A stretch of DNA of 58,263 bases, taken from contig JAKAKP010000116.1 in assembly GCA_021813445.1 (NCBI GenBank), positions 1-58,263 of the forward strand, given 5' to 3'. The notes below the pieces were generated by a model. That model ran no database searches and had not been told where the DNA came from. It saw nothing but the letters and a program-made list of their open reading frames with translations. Source of the stretch: Deltaproteobacteria bacterium (GTDB lineage Bacteria > Desulfobacterota > Desulfobaccia > Desulfobaccales > 0-14-0-80-60-11). Positions within the stretch are counted from its first letter, which is position 1. Each line of letters begins with the position of its first letter. Positions 26,096-34,311 of the stretch are shown piece after piece. Made by a program: the position numbers and the translations under genes.

Positions 26096-26165
26096 CAACC
26101 GCAAAAACAAACTGCTTGACCTCGCCGCGGCAAAGCGGCGGGGCCCAGAGACGAGAGACTGGCAA

Positions 26166-27020
26166 GTGACACAGATACTACCTTCCATCATAGACGGTCT
26201 GCTCATCGGCTTCGTGTACGGCGTCGCGGCCATGGGCCTGACCCTGATCTGGGGCGTGATGCGGGTCATCAACCTGGGCCATGGCGCCACCATGGCCCTG
26301 GGGATGTTCTGCACCTATTTTTTATTCTCCGATTTGGCGGTGAACCCTTACCTGGGAATTCTGGCGGTGGTGGTGCTGTCCCTGCTCTTCGGCTTCATCA
26401 TTTACGGGGTGGCCTTACAGCGGGTGATCCAGGCGGGGTATCTCTCTACCCTGCTGGCCACCTTTGCGGTGAATATGATTATCATCGGCGTGGGCACCGC
26501 ACTCTTCACCACCTCCCCCAGGAATATCGATTTCTCTGCGGGTTCCATCACCCTGGGGCCGGTGATTCTCCAGGGCACCCGCCTGCTGGCGGCCCTGGCC
26601 GCGGTGGTGATCACCGGGGCCCTTTATCTCTTCCTTTATTGCACCCGGCCGGGAAAGGCCATCCGGGCCGTGTCCAATAACCGGGCCGCGGCGGAGTTGA
26701 TGGGGATTCCCTCCTCCTACGTCCTGGCCCTGGCCTTCGGCTTAGGCACCATGCTGGCCGCAGTGGCCGGGGGGCTCACTTCCACCTTCTTCCCCTTCAC
26801 CATCCTGAGCGGCGCTACCTACCAGCTAAAGTCCTTCGTCATCTGCGTCCTGGGCGGTTTGGGGAATCCTCTGGGCGCCCTCCTGGGCGGGCTGTTTCTG
26901 GGCGGCCTGGAAGGCGTCATCCCCACCTTTATGCCGGTGAGTTGGGTGCCGGTGGTGGAGTTCGTGTTATTCGTCCTGGTCCTGGTGGTCAAACCCACCG
27001 GGCTGTTGGGGGCCAAGTAG
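26166..27020 (+). CDS. livH: LIV-type ABC permease LivH
   Basis: A ~284-residue inner-membrane permease. The GTG at 26166 is chosen because the family N-terminus (ILPSIIDGLLIGFVYGVAAMGLTLIWGVMRVINLGHG) begins directly after it. An upstream ATG at 26088 would add a charged, unrelated leader that includes part of the hairpin region. About eight membrane helices are visible, and the NLGHGAT motif near residue 40 is the LivH hallmark. It is followed by livM without a gap. With LivM it forms the transmembrane channel of the transporter. Confidence 0.92.
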   Translation: MTQILPSIIDGLLIGFVYGVAAMGLTLIWGVMRVINLGHGATMALGMFCTYFLFSDLAVNPYLGILAVVVLSLLFGFIIYGVALQRVIQAGYLSTLLATFAVNMIIIGVGTALFTTSPRNIDFSAGSITLGPVILQGTRLLAALAAVVITGALYLFLYCTRPGKAIRAVSNNRAAAELMGIPSSYVLALAFGLGTMLAAVAGGLTSTFFPFTILSGATYQLKSFVICVLGGLGNPLGALLGGLFLGGLEGVIPTFMPVSWVPVVEFVLFVLVLVVKPTGLLGAK

Positions 27021-27989
27021 ATGAATGCCTGGCGGCAACCCGGTTTCTGGGTCAGCTTTCTCCTGATCTTCCTGGCAGGCGTGGCGGTCCTGGTCCTGCG
27101 CCAGGATACCCTGCGGGAGACGGCCTTTACGGTGCTCATGTTCATCGCCCTGGCCTCCAGCTTGAATATCCTCATGGGCTACACCGGCTACGTCAATTTC
27201 GGCCACATCGTCTTCTTCGGCCTGGGGGGGTATTTCGGCTTCTACCTGGTGAGCGAAATGGGCTGGCCGGTTTACCTGGCGGCGCTGGGCGGCGGGGTCC
27301 TCTCCGCGGTCATCGCCTACATCATCGGCTGTGCGGTGCTGCGGCTGCGGGGGGCCTATTTCGCCCTGGCCACCATCGGGGTTAATGAGGCGGCCCGGGC
27401 CTTTGTCAGCAATTTCGAGCCCTTCGGGGGCTCCACCGGCTTATATGTCAACTTTGCCGCGTATGACCGCTACGGCGGCGCGGCCCATGCCCTCTGGTTC
27501 ACCTTCATCCTCCTGTGGCTCGTTACTCTGGCGGTGGTAGTGACGAGCTATCTGGTGAAGCGCTCCCGCTTCGGCCTGGGGCTCAGCGCCATCCGGGAGG
27601 ATGAAGACACGGCCATGGTCATGGGGGTGAAGGCCCCCCAGGATAAAACCAAGGCCTTTTTGATCTCCGCCTTTTTCCCCGGTCTCATCGGCACCCTCTA
27701 TTTCTTTAAAAACGGCAATGTGGAGCCGGATGACGCGTTCCGCTTTCAAATGTCCCTGGAGATCCTGGTGATGGTGATGCTGGGGGGCAAGGGCCTACTT
27801 TTGGGGCCGATTGCCGGGGCCTTCGCATATGAGCGGCTGCGGGGTTATCTGATTATCAGCCCCATGTTCAAAGACTTGCATCTGGCGCTGTCCGGACTCA
27901 TCTTGTTACTCATAGTCCTATTCGTCCCCGGGGGCGTAGTGGGCTGGTTGCGGGAGCGCTTGCCCCATTACAGGAGGTGGCTGGAATGA
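27021..27989 (+). CDS. livM: LIV-type ABC permease LivM
   Basis: A 322-residue permease with an N-terminal helix (VSFLLIFLAGVAVLVL) and the family motif LNILMGYTGYVNFGHIVFFGLGGY near residue 48. The cytoplasmic coupling region SRFGLGLSAIREDEDTAMVMGV is near residue 190. It starts at the base after the livH stop. Its own stop overlaps the livG ATG, so livHMG is translationally coupled. It pairs with LivH in the membrane. Confidence 0.93.
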   Translation: MNAWRQPGFWVSFLLIFLAGVAVLVLRQDTLRETAFTVLMFIALASSLNILMGYTGYVNFGHIVFFGLGGYFGFYLVSEMGWPVYLAALGGGVLSAVIAYIIGCAVLRLRGAYFALATIGVNEAARAFVSNFEPFGGSTGLYVNFAAYDRYGGAAHALWFTFILLWLVTLAVVVTSYLVKRSRFGLGLSAIREDEDTAMVMGVKAPQDKTKAFLISAFFPGLIGTLYFFKNGNVEPDDAFRFQMSLEILVMVMLGGKGLLLGPIAGAFAYERLRGYLIISPMFKDLHLALSGLILLLIVLFVPGGVVGWLRERLPHYRRWLE

Positions 27990-28729
27990 TCCTCCAGGTT
28001 CAGGAAGTCCACAAGCGCTTCGGCGGGCTCCAGGCCTTAACGGACGTTAACTTCGAAATCGCCCCCGGCGAGATCATGGGGCTCATCGGCCCCAACGGCG
28101 CGGGCAAGACCACTCTGTTTAATGTGATCAATGGGGTTTATCCCCCCACCAAGGGCCAGGTGGTCTTCCGGGAGGAAAAGATCACCGGTCTGCCCCCCTA
28201 TGAAGTGGCCCGGCGGGGTCTGGCCCGGGCCCACCAAGTGGTGCGGCCCTTGAACGATCTGACCGTCCGGGAAAATGTCATGGTGGGGGCCTGCTTTGGC
28301 CGGGAACGCCTCTCCCTGGGCAAAGCGGCTCAAAAAGCCGATGAGGCCCTGGCTAAGGTCGGTCTGGCGGACCGGGCCGGCCAGCTCGCCGGCAGCCTCA
28401 ACGTGGCCCAAAAGAAACGCCTGGAGCTGGCCCGGGCCCTGGCGGCCAATCCCTATCTCCTGCTCTTGGACGAGGTCCTGGCGGGGCTGACGCCCTCGGA
28501 GATCGTGGGCATGATGGACACTCTCCGCAACATTCGGGACGAGGGCTTCACCATCCTGATGATTGAGCACGTGATGCAGGCGATCATGTCCATTTCCGAC
28601 CGGATCATCGTCCTGGACTACGGCCAGCTCATCGCCGCAGGCAAACCCGGGGAAGTGGCCGCCAATCCCCTGGTCATCGAGGCCTATCTGGGCGATCCGG
28701 ATATGACCGCCAGACTCATGGCGGAATGA
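27986..28729 (+). CDS. livG: LIV-type ABC ATPase LivG
   Basis: A 247-residue ATPase. The ATG at 27986 is chosen because AGGAGG lies 8 bp before it; an in-frame GTG 9 bp upstream falls in that site. Walker A is GPNGAGKTT near residue 35. The usual LivG insertion around VRRPL-type sequence is VVRPLNDLTVRENV. The signature loop reads SLNVAQKKRLELARAL where most ABC proteins have LSGGQ. Walker B is LLLLDEVLAG, and the switch His is in MIEHVMQ. The weakened signature is worth noting, though LivG proteins vary here. Confidence 0.92.
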   Translation: MILQVQEVHKRFGGLQALTDVNFEIAPGEIMGLIGPNGAGKTTLFNVINGVYPPTKGQVVFREEKITGLPPYEVARRGLARAHQVVRPLNDLTVRENVMVGACFGRERLSLGKAAQKADEALAKVGLADRAGQLAGSLNVAQKKRLELARALAANPYLLLLDEVLAGLTPSEIVGMMDTLRNIRDEGFTILMIEHVMQAIMSISDRIIVLDYGQLIAAGKPGEVAANPLVIEAYLGDPDMTARLMAE

Positions 28730-28734
28730 GCGGT

Positions 28735-28855
28735 AGCACGGGCTTTCCAGCCTGTGCGGATTCTTTCTCGTACAAAAGCTGCGCTTGGGAACTCCTGGCC
28801 CGCCAAGCTCAGCTTGGCAAAAACAAGCGTTCCCAAGTGCAACTTGGGAACGAGG
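28735..28855. repeat. Cluster of short palindromic repeats between livG and livF
   Basis: A GGGCTTTCCAGCCTGTG palindrome (28735-28759) is followed by repeated GCTTGGGAAC/GTTCCCAAG and CCAAGCT/AGCTTGG motifs to about 28855. Non-coding and able to fold extensively. It interrupts an otherwise compact operon. Confidence 0.7.
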
Positions 28856-28866
28856 GAAAATAAGAA

Positions 28867-29577
28867 ATGAATCTCTTAGAAGTCAACGACATAGCTTCCG
28901 GTTACGAAGGGGTCCAGATCCTCTGGGGCGTGAACCTGCGCTTGGAGAAGGGCAAACTTACCACCCTGGTGGGCTCCAACGGCGTGGGCAAGACTACACT
29001 GCTCAGCACGGTTATGGGTTTGCTGCGCCCCTGGCAGGGGAAGGTGACCTTTGAGGGCAAAGACGTCACGGGCCTTCCGGCCCATGGCCGGGCCAAGGCG
29101 GGGATGGTCCTGGTCCCGGAAGGCCGCCAGCTTTTCACCGAAATGACCGTCCTGGAAAACTTGGAAATGGGGGCCTTCTCCGGGCGGGCCCGGGCTTCCT
29201 TTAATCGCAACCTGGACATGGTCTTTGAGCTCTTTCCCCGGCTGCAAGAGCGGGCCAAACAGAAGGCCGGCACCTTGAGCGGCGGCGAGCAGCAGATGGT
29301 GGCCGTGGCCCGGGGCCTGATGGCCGAGCCGGAGGTCTTGATGCTGGACGAGCTCTCCTTGGGCCTCTCTCCTTTGCTGGCCCTGACCCTGTTTGAGTCT
29401 CTCACCCAGTTGAAAAAGACCGGCCTGACCATGCTCCTGGTGGAGCAGAACGTCTCCATGGCCCTGGCCGTGAGCGACTATGCCTACGTCCTGGCCGAAG
29501 GCCGGGTCCACTTGGAAGGGGAAGCCCGGGCCCTCATGAAGAACGACGAGGTGCGCCGCACCTATTTGGGGATTTAA
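28867..29577 (+). CDS. livF: LIV-type ABC ATPase LivF
   Basis: A 236-residue ATPase. Walker A is GSNGVGKTT near residue 38. The LivF-specific MVLVPEGRQLFTEMTVLENL lies near residue 80. The signature is LSGGEQQMVAVARGL, Walker B is LMLDELSLGLSP, and the switch region is LLVEQNVSMAL. It is separated from livG by a 137-bp repeat cluster, but shares strand and function. It forms the nucleotide-binding pair with LivG. The CBS protein follows 15 bp later. Confidence 0.95.
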   Translation: MNLLEVNDIASGYEGVQILWGVNLRLEKGKLTTLVGSNGVGKTTLLSTVMGLLRPWQGKVTFEGKDVTGLPAHGRAKAGMVLVPEGRQLFTEMTVLENLEMGAFSGRARASFNRNLDMVFELFPRLQERAKQKAGTLSGGEQQMVAVARGLMAEPEVLMLDELSLGLSPLLALTLFESLTQLKKTGLTMLLVEQNVSMALAVSDYAYVLAEGRVHLEGEARALMKNDEVRRTYLGI

Positions 29578-29592
29578 CCAAGGAGGTTCACC

Positions 29593-30249
29593 ATGCCCGT
29601 CAGGGAATTAATGAGCAAAAAGCTGATCACCGTCACGGTGGATGACAGCGTTATGAAGGCCTCCAAACTCATGAAGGAACACGGCATCCAACATCTGCCC
29701 GTCCTCAAACAAGGGGCGCTGGCGGGTATTGTCAGCGACCGCGACCTGAAAGAGGCCTCCCCTTCCAAAGCCACGGCCCTGGATATCCATGAACTCTATT
29801 ATCTGCTGGATCAGATCACCGTGGGCAAGGTGATGCCCACCCGGCTCTTCACCGTCTCCCCGGTGGATACCGTGGAAAAAGCCGCGGCCATCATGCTCAA
29901 GCACAACATCTCGGCCCTGCCGGTGGTCAACCCGGAAGGCGGTCTGGAGGGCATCATCACTAAAGGCGACATCTTCCGGGCCTTTGTCTCCATCTCCGGG
30001 ATCTACCAGGGAGAGTGGGCCATGGGCTTTGAACTGGCGGACGACCCCGGCTCCATCAAAGAAGTCACCGACGTCATCCGGGCCCACGGGGGCCGCATCG
30101 CCAGCATTTTGACCGGGTACGAATGGGCCCCGGCGGGTTTCCGCCACGTCTACATCCGGGCCCGGGACCTGGCGGATGCCATGGCCCTTCAGCAGGAATT
30201 GGGCCGCAAAGTCAAGATTATCTACTTCCTCCATGAGAAAGTGGACTAG
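29593..30249 (+). CDS. CBS-pair protein with C-terminal ACT-like domain
   Basis: A 218-residue cytoplasmic protein. Two CBS motifs are visible: MSKKLITVTVDDSVMKASKLM with HLPVL and GIVSDRDL (residues ~6-60), and VMPTRLFTVSPVDTVEKAAAIM with ALPVV and GIITKGDI (about 82-135). The last ~70 residues (FELADDPGSIKEVTDVIRAHGGRIASIL) look like an ACT-type ligand domain, as in AcuB-like proteins. Such proteins sense adenine nucleotides. AAGGAGG precedes the ATG. It sits between livF and the malic-enzyme gene (3-bp gap), so it may regulate one of them. That link is inference. Confidence 0.88.
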   Translation: MPVRELMSKKLITVTVDDSVMKASKLMKEHGIQHLPVLKQGALAGIVSDRDLKEASPSKATALDIHELYYLLDQITVGKVMPTRLFTVSPVDTVEKAAAIMLKHNISALPVVNPEGGLEGIITKGDIFRAFVSISGIYQGEWAMGFELADDPGSIKEVTDVIRAHGGRIASILTGYEWAPAGFRHVYIRARDLADAMALQQELGRKVKIIYFLHEKVD

Positions 30250-30252
30250 TCC

Positions 30253-32775
30253 ATGACCGTCGAATTCGATACCCTGTCCTACCGTCGGCGTTACCGCGGC
30301 CTCATCGGCGTGCAGAGCAAGATGCCCATCCGGGACATGTCGGTGCTGAGCCGCATCTATACCCCCGGGGTGGGCGCGGTGTGCCGACTGATCGAGAAAA
30401 ACCCCCTGGCCTCTTACAGCCATACCTGCCGGGGCAATACCATCGCCCTGATCTCCGACGGCAGTGCGGTCTACGAGTTCGGCAACGTCGGGGCCCTGGC
30501 GGTGCTGCCCAAGTTGGAAGCCAAGTCGGTCCTTTTCAAGACTTTCGCCAATGTGGACGCGGTGCCCATGGCGCTTAAAACCCAGGATGCCGATGAAATC
30601 GTGGAGATCGTCCGCACCCTGGCCCCTTCCTTCGGCGGCATCTGTCTGGAGGGGATCGCCGCGCCCAAGTGCTTCGCCATCGAAAACCATATTCGCAAGG
30701 CCGTCCGGGAGGCGGTGTTGCACCATGAATTCCATGCCGCGGGCATCATTGTCCTGGCTGCGCTCATCAACGCCCTCAAGGTGGTGGGCAAGGGCCTGGA
30801 GGAGGTGCGCATCGTCATCAACGGCGCCGGGGTCTCCGGTATCGGCGTGGCCAAGGGACTGATCGTCGCCGGTCTGAAGAATATTATTCTCTGCGACCGC
30901 CATGGCGCGTTGCGGGTATACCGCCAGGTGGGCATGAATTGGGCCAAGTCGGAAATCGCCCGCCTAGTGGGACCCCAGGACGTCAAGGGGAGCCTCGCCC
31001 AGGTCCTCAAAGGCGCGGACGTCTTCATCGGCATGTCTTCAGGAGGCCTGGTCACCAAAGAAATGGTGGCCTCCATGGCCCCGGACCCCATCGTTTTCGC
31101 CCTGGCCCTGCCCGAGCCAGAGATCAGCGAGGCCGAAGCCATAGCCGGGGGCGCGGCGGTGGCGGCCACGGGCCTGGCGGACAGCACCAACCAGGTGCGC
31201 TCTTCCCTGGTGACCCCGGGATTCTTCCGGGGCTGCCTGGATGTGGGGGCCAACCGGGTCAATATCGAAATGTACCTGGCCGCGGCCCGGGCCCTGGCGG
31301 GCATGATTCCTGACGACCGGCTCACTCCCCAAAATATTATTCCCCGGCAGATGGACTGGCACATCTCCCCGGTGATCGCCGAGGCCGTGGCCCGGGCCGC
31401 CCAGGAGACCGGGGTGGCGCAGCTGGGCCCGGAGGTGGTCACCCCGGAGCGGATTCATCAGCGCACCGAAAGCTATATCTATGAAGGCGAAATGGCCTGG
31501 CTGCCTTCGGAAGGCCAGGATTACGGGAAGATGAGCATCGATGAGGAGGCCCTGGAACTGCACCGCCGCTATCAAGGCTGCATCCAGGTCAATACCAAGG
31601 TGCCCATCAAGGACGAGGTCATCTATAGCCATCTGTACGCGCCCCAGCCAGTGGCCGCAGTGGTGCAGAAAATCCTCCAGGACCCCATGGCCGCTTATGA
31701 TTATACCTGCAAAAACAACCTGGTGGCCATCGTCACCGACGGCAGCGCGGTGCTGGGTTTCGGCAACCTGGGTCCCCGGGCCGCACTCCCGGTCATGGAG
31801 GGCAAGGCCATCCTCTTTAAAACCTTCGGCGGCGTGGAGGCCTTTCCCATCTGTATCAGCACCCAGGAACCCGACAGAATTATCAACCTGGTGGAAAACA
31901 TTGCCCCCGCGTTTGCGGGCATCAACCTGGAGGACATCTCCTCGCCCCGCTGCTTTGACATCGAGCGGAGCCTCATCGAGAGGCTGGAGATCCCGGTATT
32001 TCACGACGACCAGCACGGCACCGCGGTAGTGGCCCTGGCCGGCCTGATGAACGCCCTGAAGATAGTGGACCGCAACCTGGCGGAGGTAAAGATCGTGGTC
32101 AATGGCGCCGGGGCTTCCGCCATCGCCTCCATCAAAATTCTCCTCCAGGCCGGGGCCCAAAACATCGTGGTCTGCGACACTACCGGCGTGATTTATAAGG
32201 GCCGCAACAAAGGCATGAATTCCATCAAACAGGAGCTGGCCGCGCTTACCAACCCGGACCGGCTGCGAGGCACCCTGGCCGATGTCCTGCGGGGGGCCGC
32301 GGTCTTCATCGGCCTCTCCGGCCCCAACGTCCTCAACCGGGAGATGGTGCAATCCATGGCCCCGGACCCCATTGTCTTTGCTCTGGCCAATCCGGTACCG
32401 GAGATTCATCCCGAGGAGGCCAGGCAGGGGGGCGCCCTGGTGGTGGCCTCGGGCCGCTCCGATTTTCCGAACCAGGTCAACAACTGCCTGGCCTTTCCCG
32501 GCATCTTCCGGGGGGCCCTGGACGTGCGGGCCCGAACCATCAACGAGGAAATGAACGTGGCCGCGGCCCATGCCATCGCCGGCCTGGTTGGCAGCGATTT
32601 GAGCCCCGGCTACATCCTGCCGGGGGCCATGGACTTCCGGGTGCCGCCGGCCGTGGCCCAGGCCGTAGCCCGGACCGCCATGGACACCGGCACGGCCCGG
32701 GTGCAGATCGAACCGGAACGGGTAGCCCAGCATACCCGGGAATTTATCTACGACGAGAGACTGTCATTGCTGTAA
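30253..32775 (+). CDS. Double-length malic enzyme with a degenerate N-terminal copy
   Basis: An 840-residue protein made of two full malic-enzyme units in tandem (residues ~10-415 and ~425-838). Each has the malic and NAD-binding domains. The C-terminal copy keeps the metal site (Glu560-Asp561 in NLEDIS, HDDQHGT at 584-590), catalytic Lys518 in MEGKA, and GRSDFPNQVNN. The N-terminal copy keeps YTPGV (from Tyr36), Lys91 and the dinucleotide GAGVSG, but has EG for ED (133-134), HHEFHAA for HDDQHGT (157-163) and GLADSTNQVRS for GRSDFPNQVNN. Conversely, the second copy has YAPQPV where YTPGV is expected. The N-terminal half is probably a regulatory pseudoenzyme. It decarboxylates malate to pyruvate, most likely; the preferred cofactor is unclear. 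Confidence 0.9.
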   Translation: MTVEFDTLSYRRRYRGLIGVQSKMPIRDMSVLSRIYTPGVGAVCRLIEKNPLASYSHTCRGNTIALISDGSAVYEFGNVGALAVLPKLEAKSVLFKTFANVDAVPMALKTQDADEIVEIVRTLAPSFGGICLEGIAAPKCFAIENHIRKAVREAVLHHEFHAAGIIVLAALINALKVVGKGLEEVRIVINGAGVSGIGVAKGLIVAGLKNIILCDRHGALRVYRQVGMNWAKSEIARLVGPQDVKGSLAQVLKGADVFIGMSSGGLVTKEMVASMAPDPIVFALALPEPEISEAEAIAGGAAVAATGLADSTNQVRSSLVTPGFFRGCLDVGANRVNIEMYLAAARALAGMIPDDRLTPQNIIPRQMDWHISPVIAEAVARAAQETGVAQLGPEVVTPERIHQRTESYIYEGEMAWLPSEGQDYGKMSIDEEALELHRRYQGCIQVNTKVPIKDEVIYSHLYAPQPVAAVVQKILQDPMAAYDYTCKNNLVAIVTDGSAVLGFGNLGPRAALPVMEGKAILFKTFGGVEAFPICISTQEPDRIINLVENIAPAFAGINLEDISSPRCFDIERSLIERLEIPVFHDDQHGTAVVALAGLMNALKIVDRNLAEVKIVVNGAGASAIASIKILLQAGAQNIVVCDTTGVIYKGRNKGMNSIKQELAALTNPDRLRGTLADVLRGAAVFIGLSGPNVLNREMVQSMAPDPIVFALANPVPEIHPEEARQGGALVVASGRSDFPNQVNNCLAFPGIFRGALDVRARTINEEMNVAAAHAIAGLVGSDLSPGYILPGAMDFRVPPAVAQAVARTAMDTGTARVQIEPERVAQHTREFIYDERLSLL

Positions 32776-32818
32776 AGGACATCTTCCCGCTCAGCAAAAA
32801 TGCCTGGAACGGAGATTT

Positions 32819-32890
32819 AAAGTCCTCCTTTCTTAAGGGGGAATTTAGGGGGATTACCGGGCGCTCACTAATCCCCCCTGCCCCCCTTTA
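32819..32890. repeat. Inverted C5/G5 repeat units
   Basis: AAGGGGGAATTTAGGGGGATTA is answered by an inverted TAATCCCCCCTGCCCCCCTTTA. This is the same family as 14576-14662. It lies downstream of the malic-enzyme gene and may end or protect its transcript. Confidence 0.7.
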
Positions 32891-33004
32891 GAACCTTATC
32901 ATTACCCACAAGTCTTAATTTGCCGGGAGAGCATTTCTGATTGTGTCCAGATTCTGCCAGAGCTAAATTCTTTTGAACCACGGGGTCTTAGGGTTGGGCG
33001 TCTC

Positions 33005-33038
33005 AAAATCCCCCCAGCCCCCTTTTTCAAAGGGGGAG
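33005..33038. repeat. C5/G5 repeat unit
   Basis: AAAATCCCCCCAGCCCCC followed by TTTTTCAAAGGGGGAG. It is a single unit of the family at 14576-14662. Confidence 0.7.
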
Positions 33039-33068
33039 AAAGAAAGTGCCCGATTTAAGGTATTCTTT

Positions 33069-33098
33069 GGTGGCGCAGGCTGGAAAGGCTGCGCCACC
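33069..33098. repeat. Palindrome of the GCAGGC family
   Basis: Perfect 10-bp arms GGTGGCGCAG and CTGCGCCACC around a 10-bp centre. Related to 16024-16050 and 28735-28759. Confidence 0.75.
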
Positions 33099-33294
33099 GG
33101 TTAGGAAACTTGTGGGCAAAGGTAAGCTTTAGAACCGGGTGATGTTTTTACTACTTATATTAAGCTTTCCTGGTATTATCCCCCGAAAATCGAATCTGCC
33201 ACCCATCGGAAAAAGATTGTCCTGGGCCCGGAAGTGAGCGAAAATACTGGTAAGGGCCAGATGGCCTTGATCCATTTTTGCCAGGTGGCTCCTG

Positions 33295-34152
33295 ATGTCG
33301 CTGCCATTGCTGCCGGTTCCGGGATATACGGATTTTTCCTTGAGAAAGGGGGGCGCGCCTTTTAGGACCGGCTCACCTTTCGACACCCAGATGCTGGCCC
33401 AGTTCCGCTTGACTGGCGACGTCTCCCCTCTCTTCCCCTACATCAACGCGGTGGCCGACTCTTCCAGCCTCCTGGAGAAACCCCGGTTTATCCGCTTTGT
33501 GCTGGACGGGGTTTGCTGCGGCCTCTATCCCGATCACGGCATCGCCGGCGCTTTCGCCAGCCGGGACCAGGCCCTGGGGTTTCTGGACCGGCTGCTGGCC
33601 TTCCTCAATGATCTCGGCCGGCGCCAGGATGAACTCCAGCCCAACTACAAGAGCTGGAACCCGGTGCCGGTGCTGGATATCTTCCGGCTGCTGCCCCGTA
33701 CCAACTGCCGGAGCTGCGGCTATCCTTCCTGCCTGGCCTTTGCCGCGGCCTTAAGCCGACAAAGAACCAGCCCCCGGCGCTGCCCCGGATTTAGCTCTCC
33801 CATCTCCACCCAGGCGGTCTACCCGGTCCATGATAAATTCGGCAATCTGCTGTCCACGGTGACCCTGGAACTCGATCTGTCCCCTCCCGGTCGGAGACCA
33901 GCCGCGGCAGAACCTTCCAGCCCCAAGAAAGTGGCGGCCCAACGCGATGATTACCTGGCCGCGCCCCTGACCGGGCGGGAACTGGAGGTGCTGCGGCTGC
34001 TGGTCCAAGGGGCCACCAATGGGGAGATTTCCAGCTCCCTGCAGATCAGCCGGCACACCGTCAAAAGCCATGTAATCCATATTTTCAACAAGTTGGGAGT
34101 CAATGACCGCACCCAGGCCGCGGTCCGGGCCCTGCAGCAGGAGCTGGTCTGA
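33295..34152 (+). CDS. Fe-S-binding LuxR-family regulator
   Basis: A 285-residue fusion. Residues ~40-135 match the N-terminal region of stand-alone (Fe-S)-binding proteins of anaerobes (FPYINAVAD..., LQPNYKSWNPVPVLDIFRLLP). A 4Fe-4S domain of the PF04060 type follows (Cys138-x2-Cys141-x4-Cys146-x16-Cys163). After a Pro/Ala/Ser-rich linker, residues ~224-282 are a LuxR-type HTH (LTGRELEVLRLLVQGATNGEISSSLQISRHTVKSHVIHIFNKL). This is a plausible redox-, oxygen- or one-carbon-responsive one-component regulator. There is no receiver domain. It stands alone between the malic-enzyme gene and a broken methyltransferase, with a moderate AGGTGG site. Confidence 0.88.
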   Translation: MSLPLLPVPGYTDFSLRKGGAPFRTGSPFDTQMLAQFRLTGDVSPLFPYINAVADSSSLLEKPRFIRFVLDGVCCGLYPDHGIAGAFASRDQALGFLDRLLAFLNDLGRRQDELQPNYKSWNPVPVLDIFRLLPRTNCRSCGYPSCLAFAAALSRQRTSPRRCPGFSSPISTQAVYPVHDKFGNLLSTVTLELDLSPPGRRPAAAEPSSPKKVAAQRDDYLAAPLTGRELEVLRLLVQGATNGEISSSLQISRHTVKSHVIHIFNKLGVNDRTQAAVRALQQELV

Positions 34153-34311
34153 TCCCCCTTATTTCTCCCAGATAGCTTCTTTATTCTCCCCAAAAAGATG
34201 CCTCCTCACCCAAATGGGGGATTCTTTTCGCCTGCAATAGGGCTATCCTTAGTGGGCAACAACCAAGGACCTGACCTCGGCATCAAAAACCTTTCTGAGA
34301 GTGAGTAAGCC

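Larger units (their letters stand above)
32776..33294. other. Repeat-rich intergenic region
   Basis: About 520 bp without a credible gene. It holds C5/G5 repeat units (32819-32890, 33005-33038) and a palindrome (33069-33098). The upstream edge of the LuxR-family gene is AT-rich and may contain its promoter; no clear -35/-10 pair stands out. Confidence 0.7.

Noticed and set aside
28735-28855. Possible CRISPR or attenuator array
   Set aside because: Palindromes are imperfect and irregular; better explained as REP-like repeats.
31039-32733. Long minus-strand frame opposite the malic enzyme
   Set aside because: Shadow in GC-rich coding DNA with no recognisable family.
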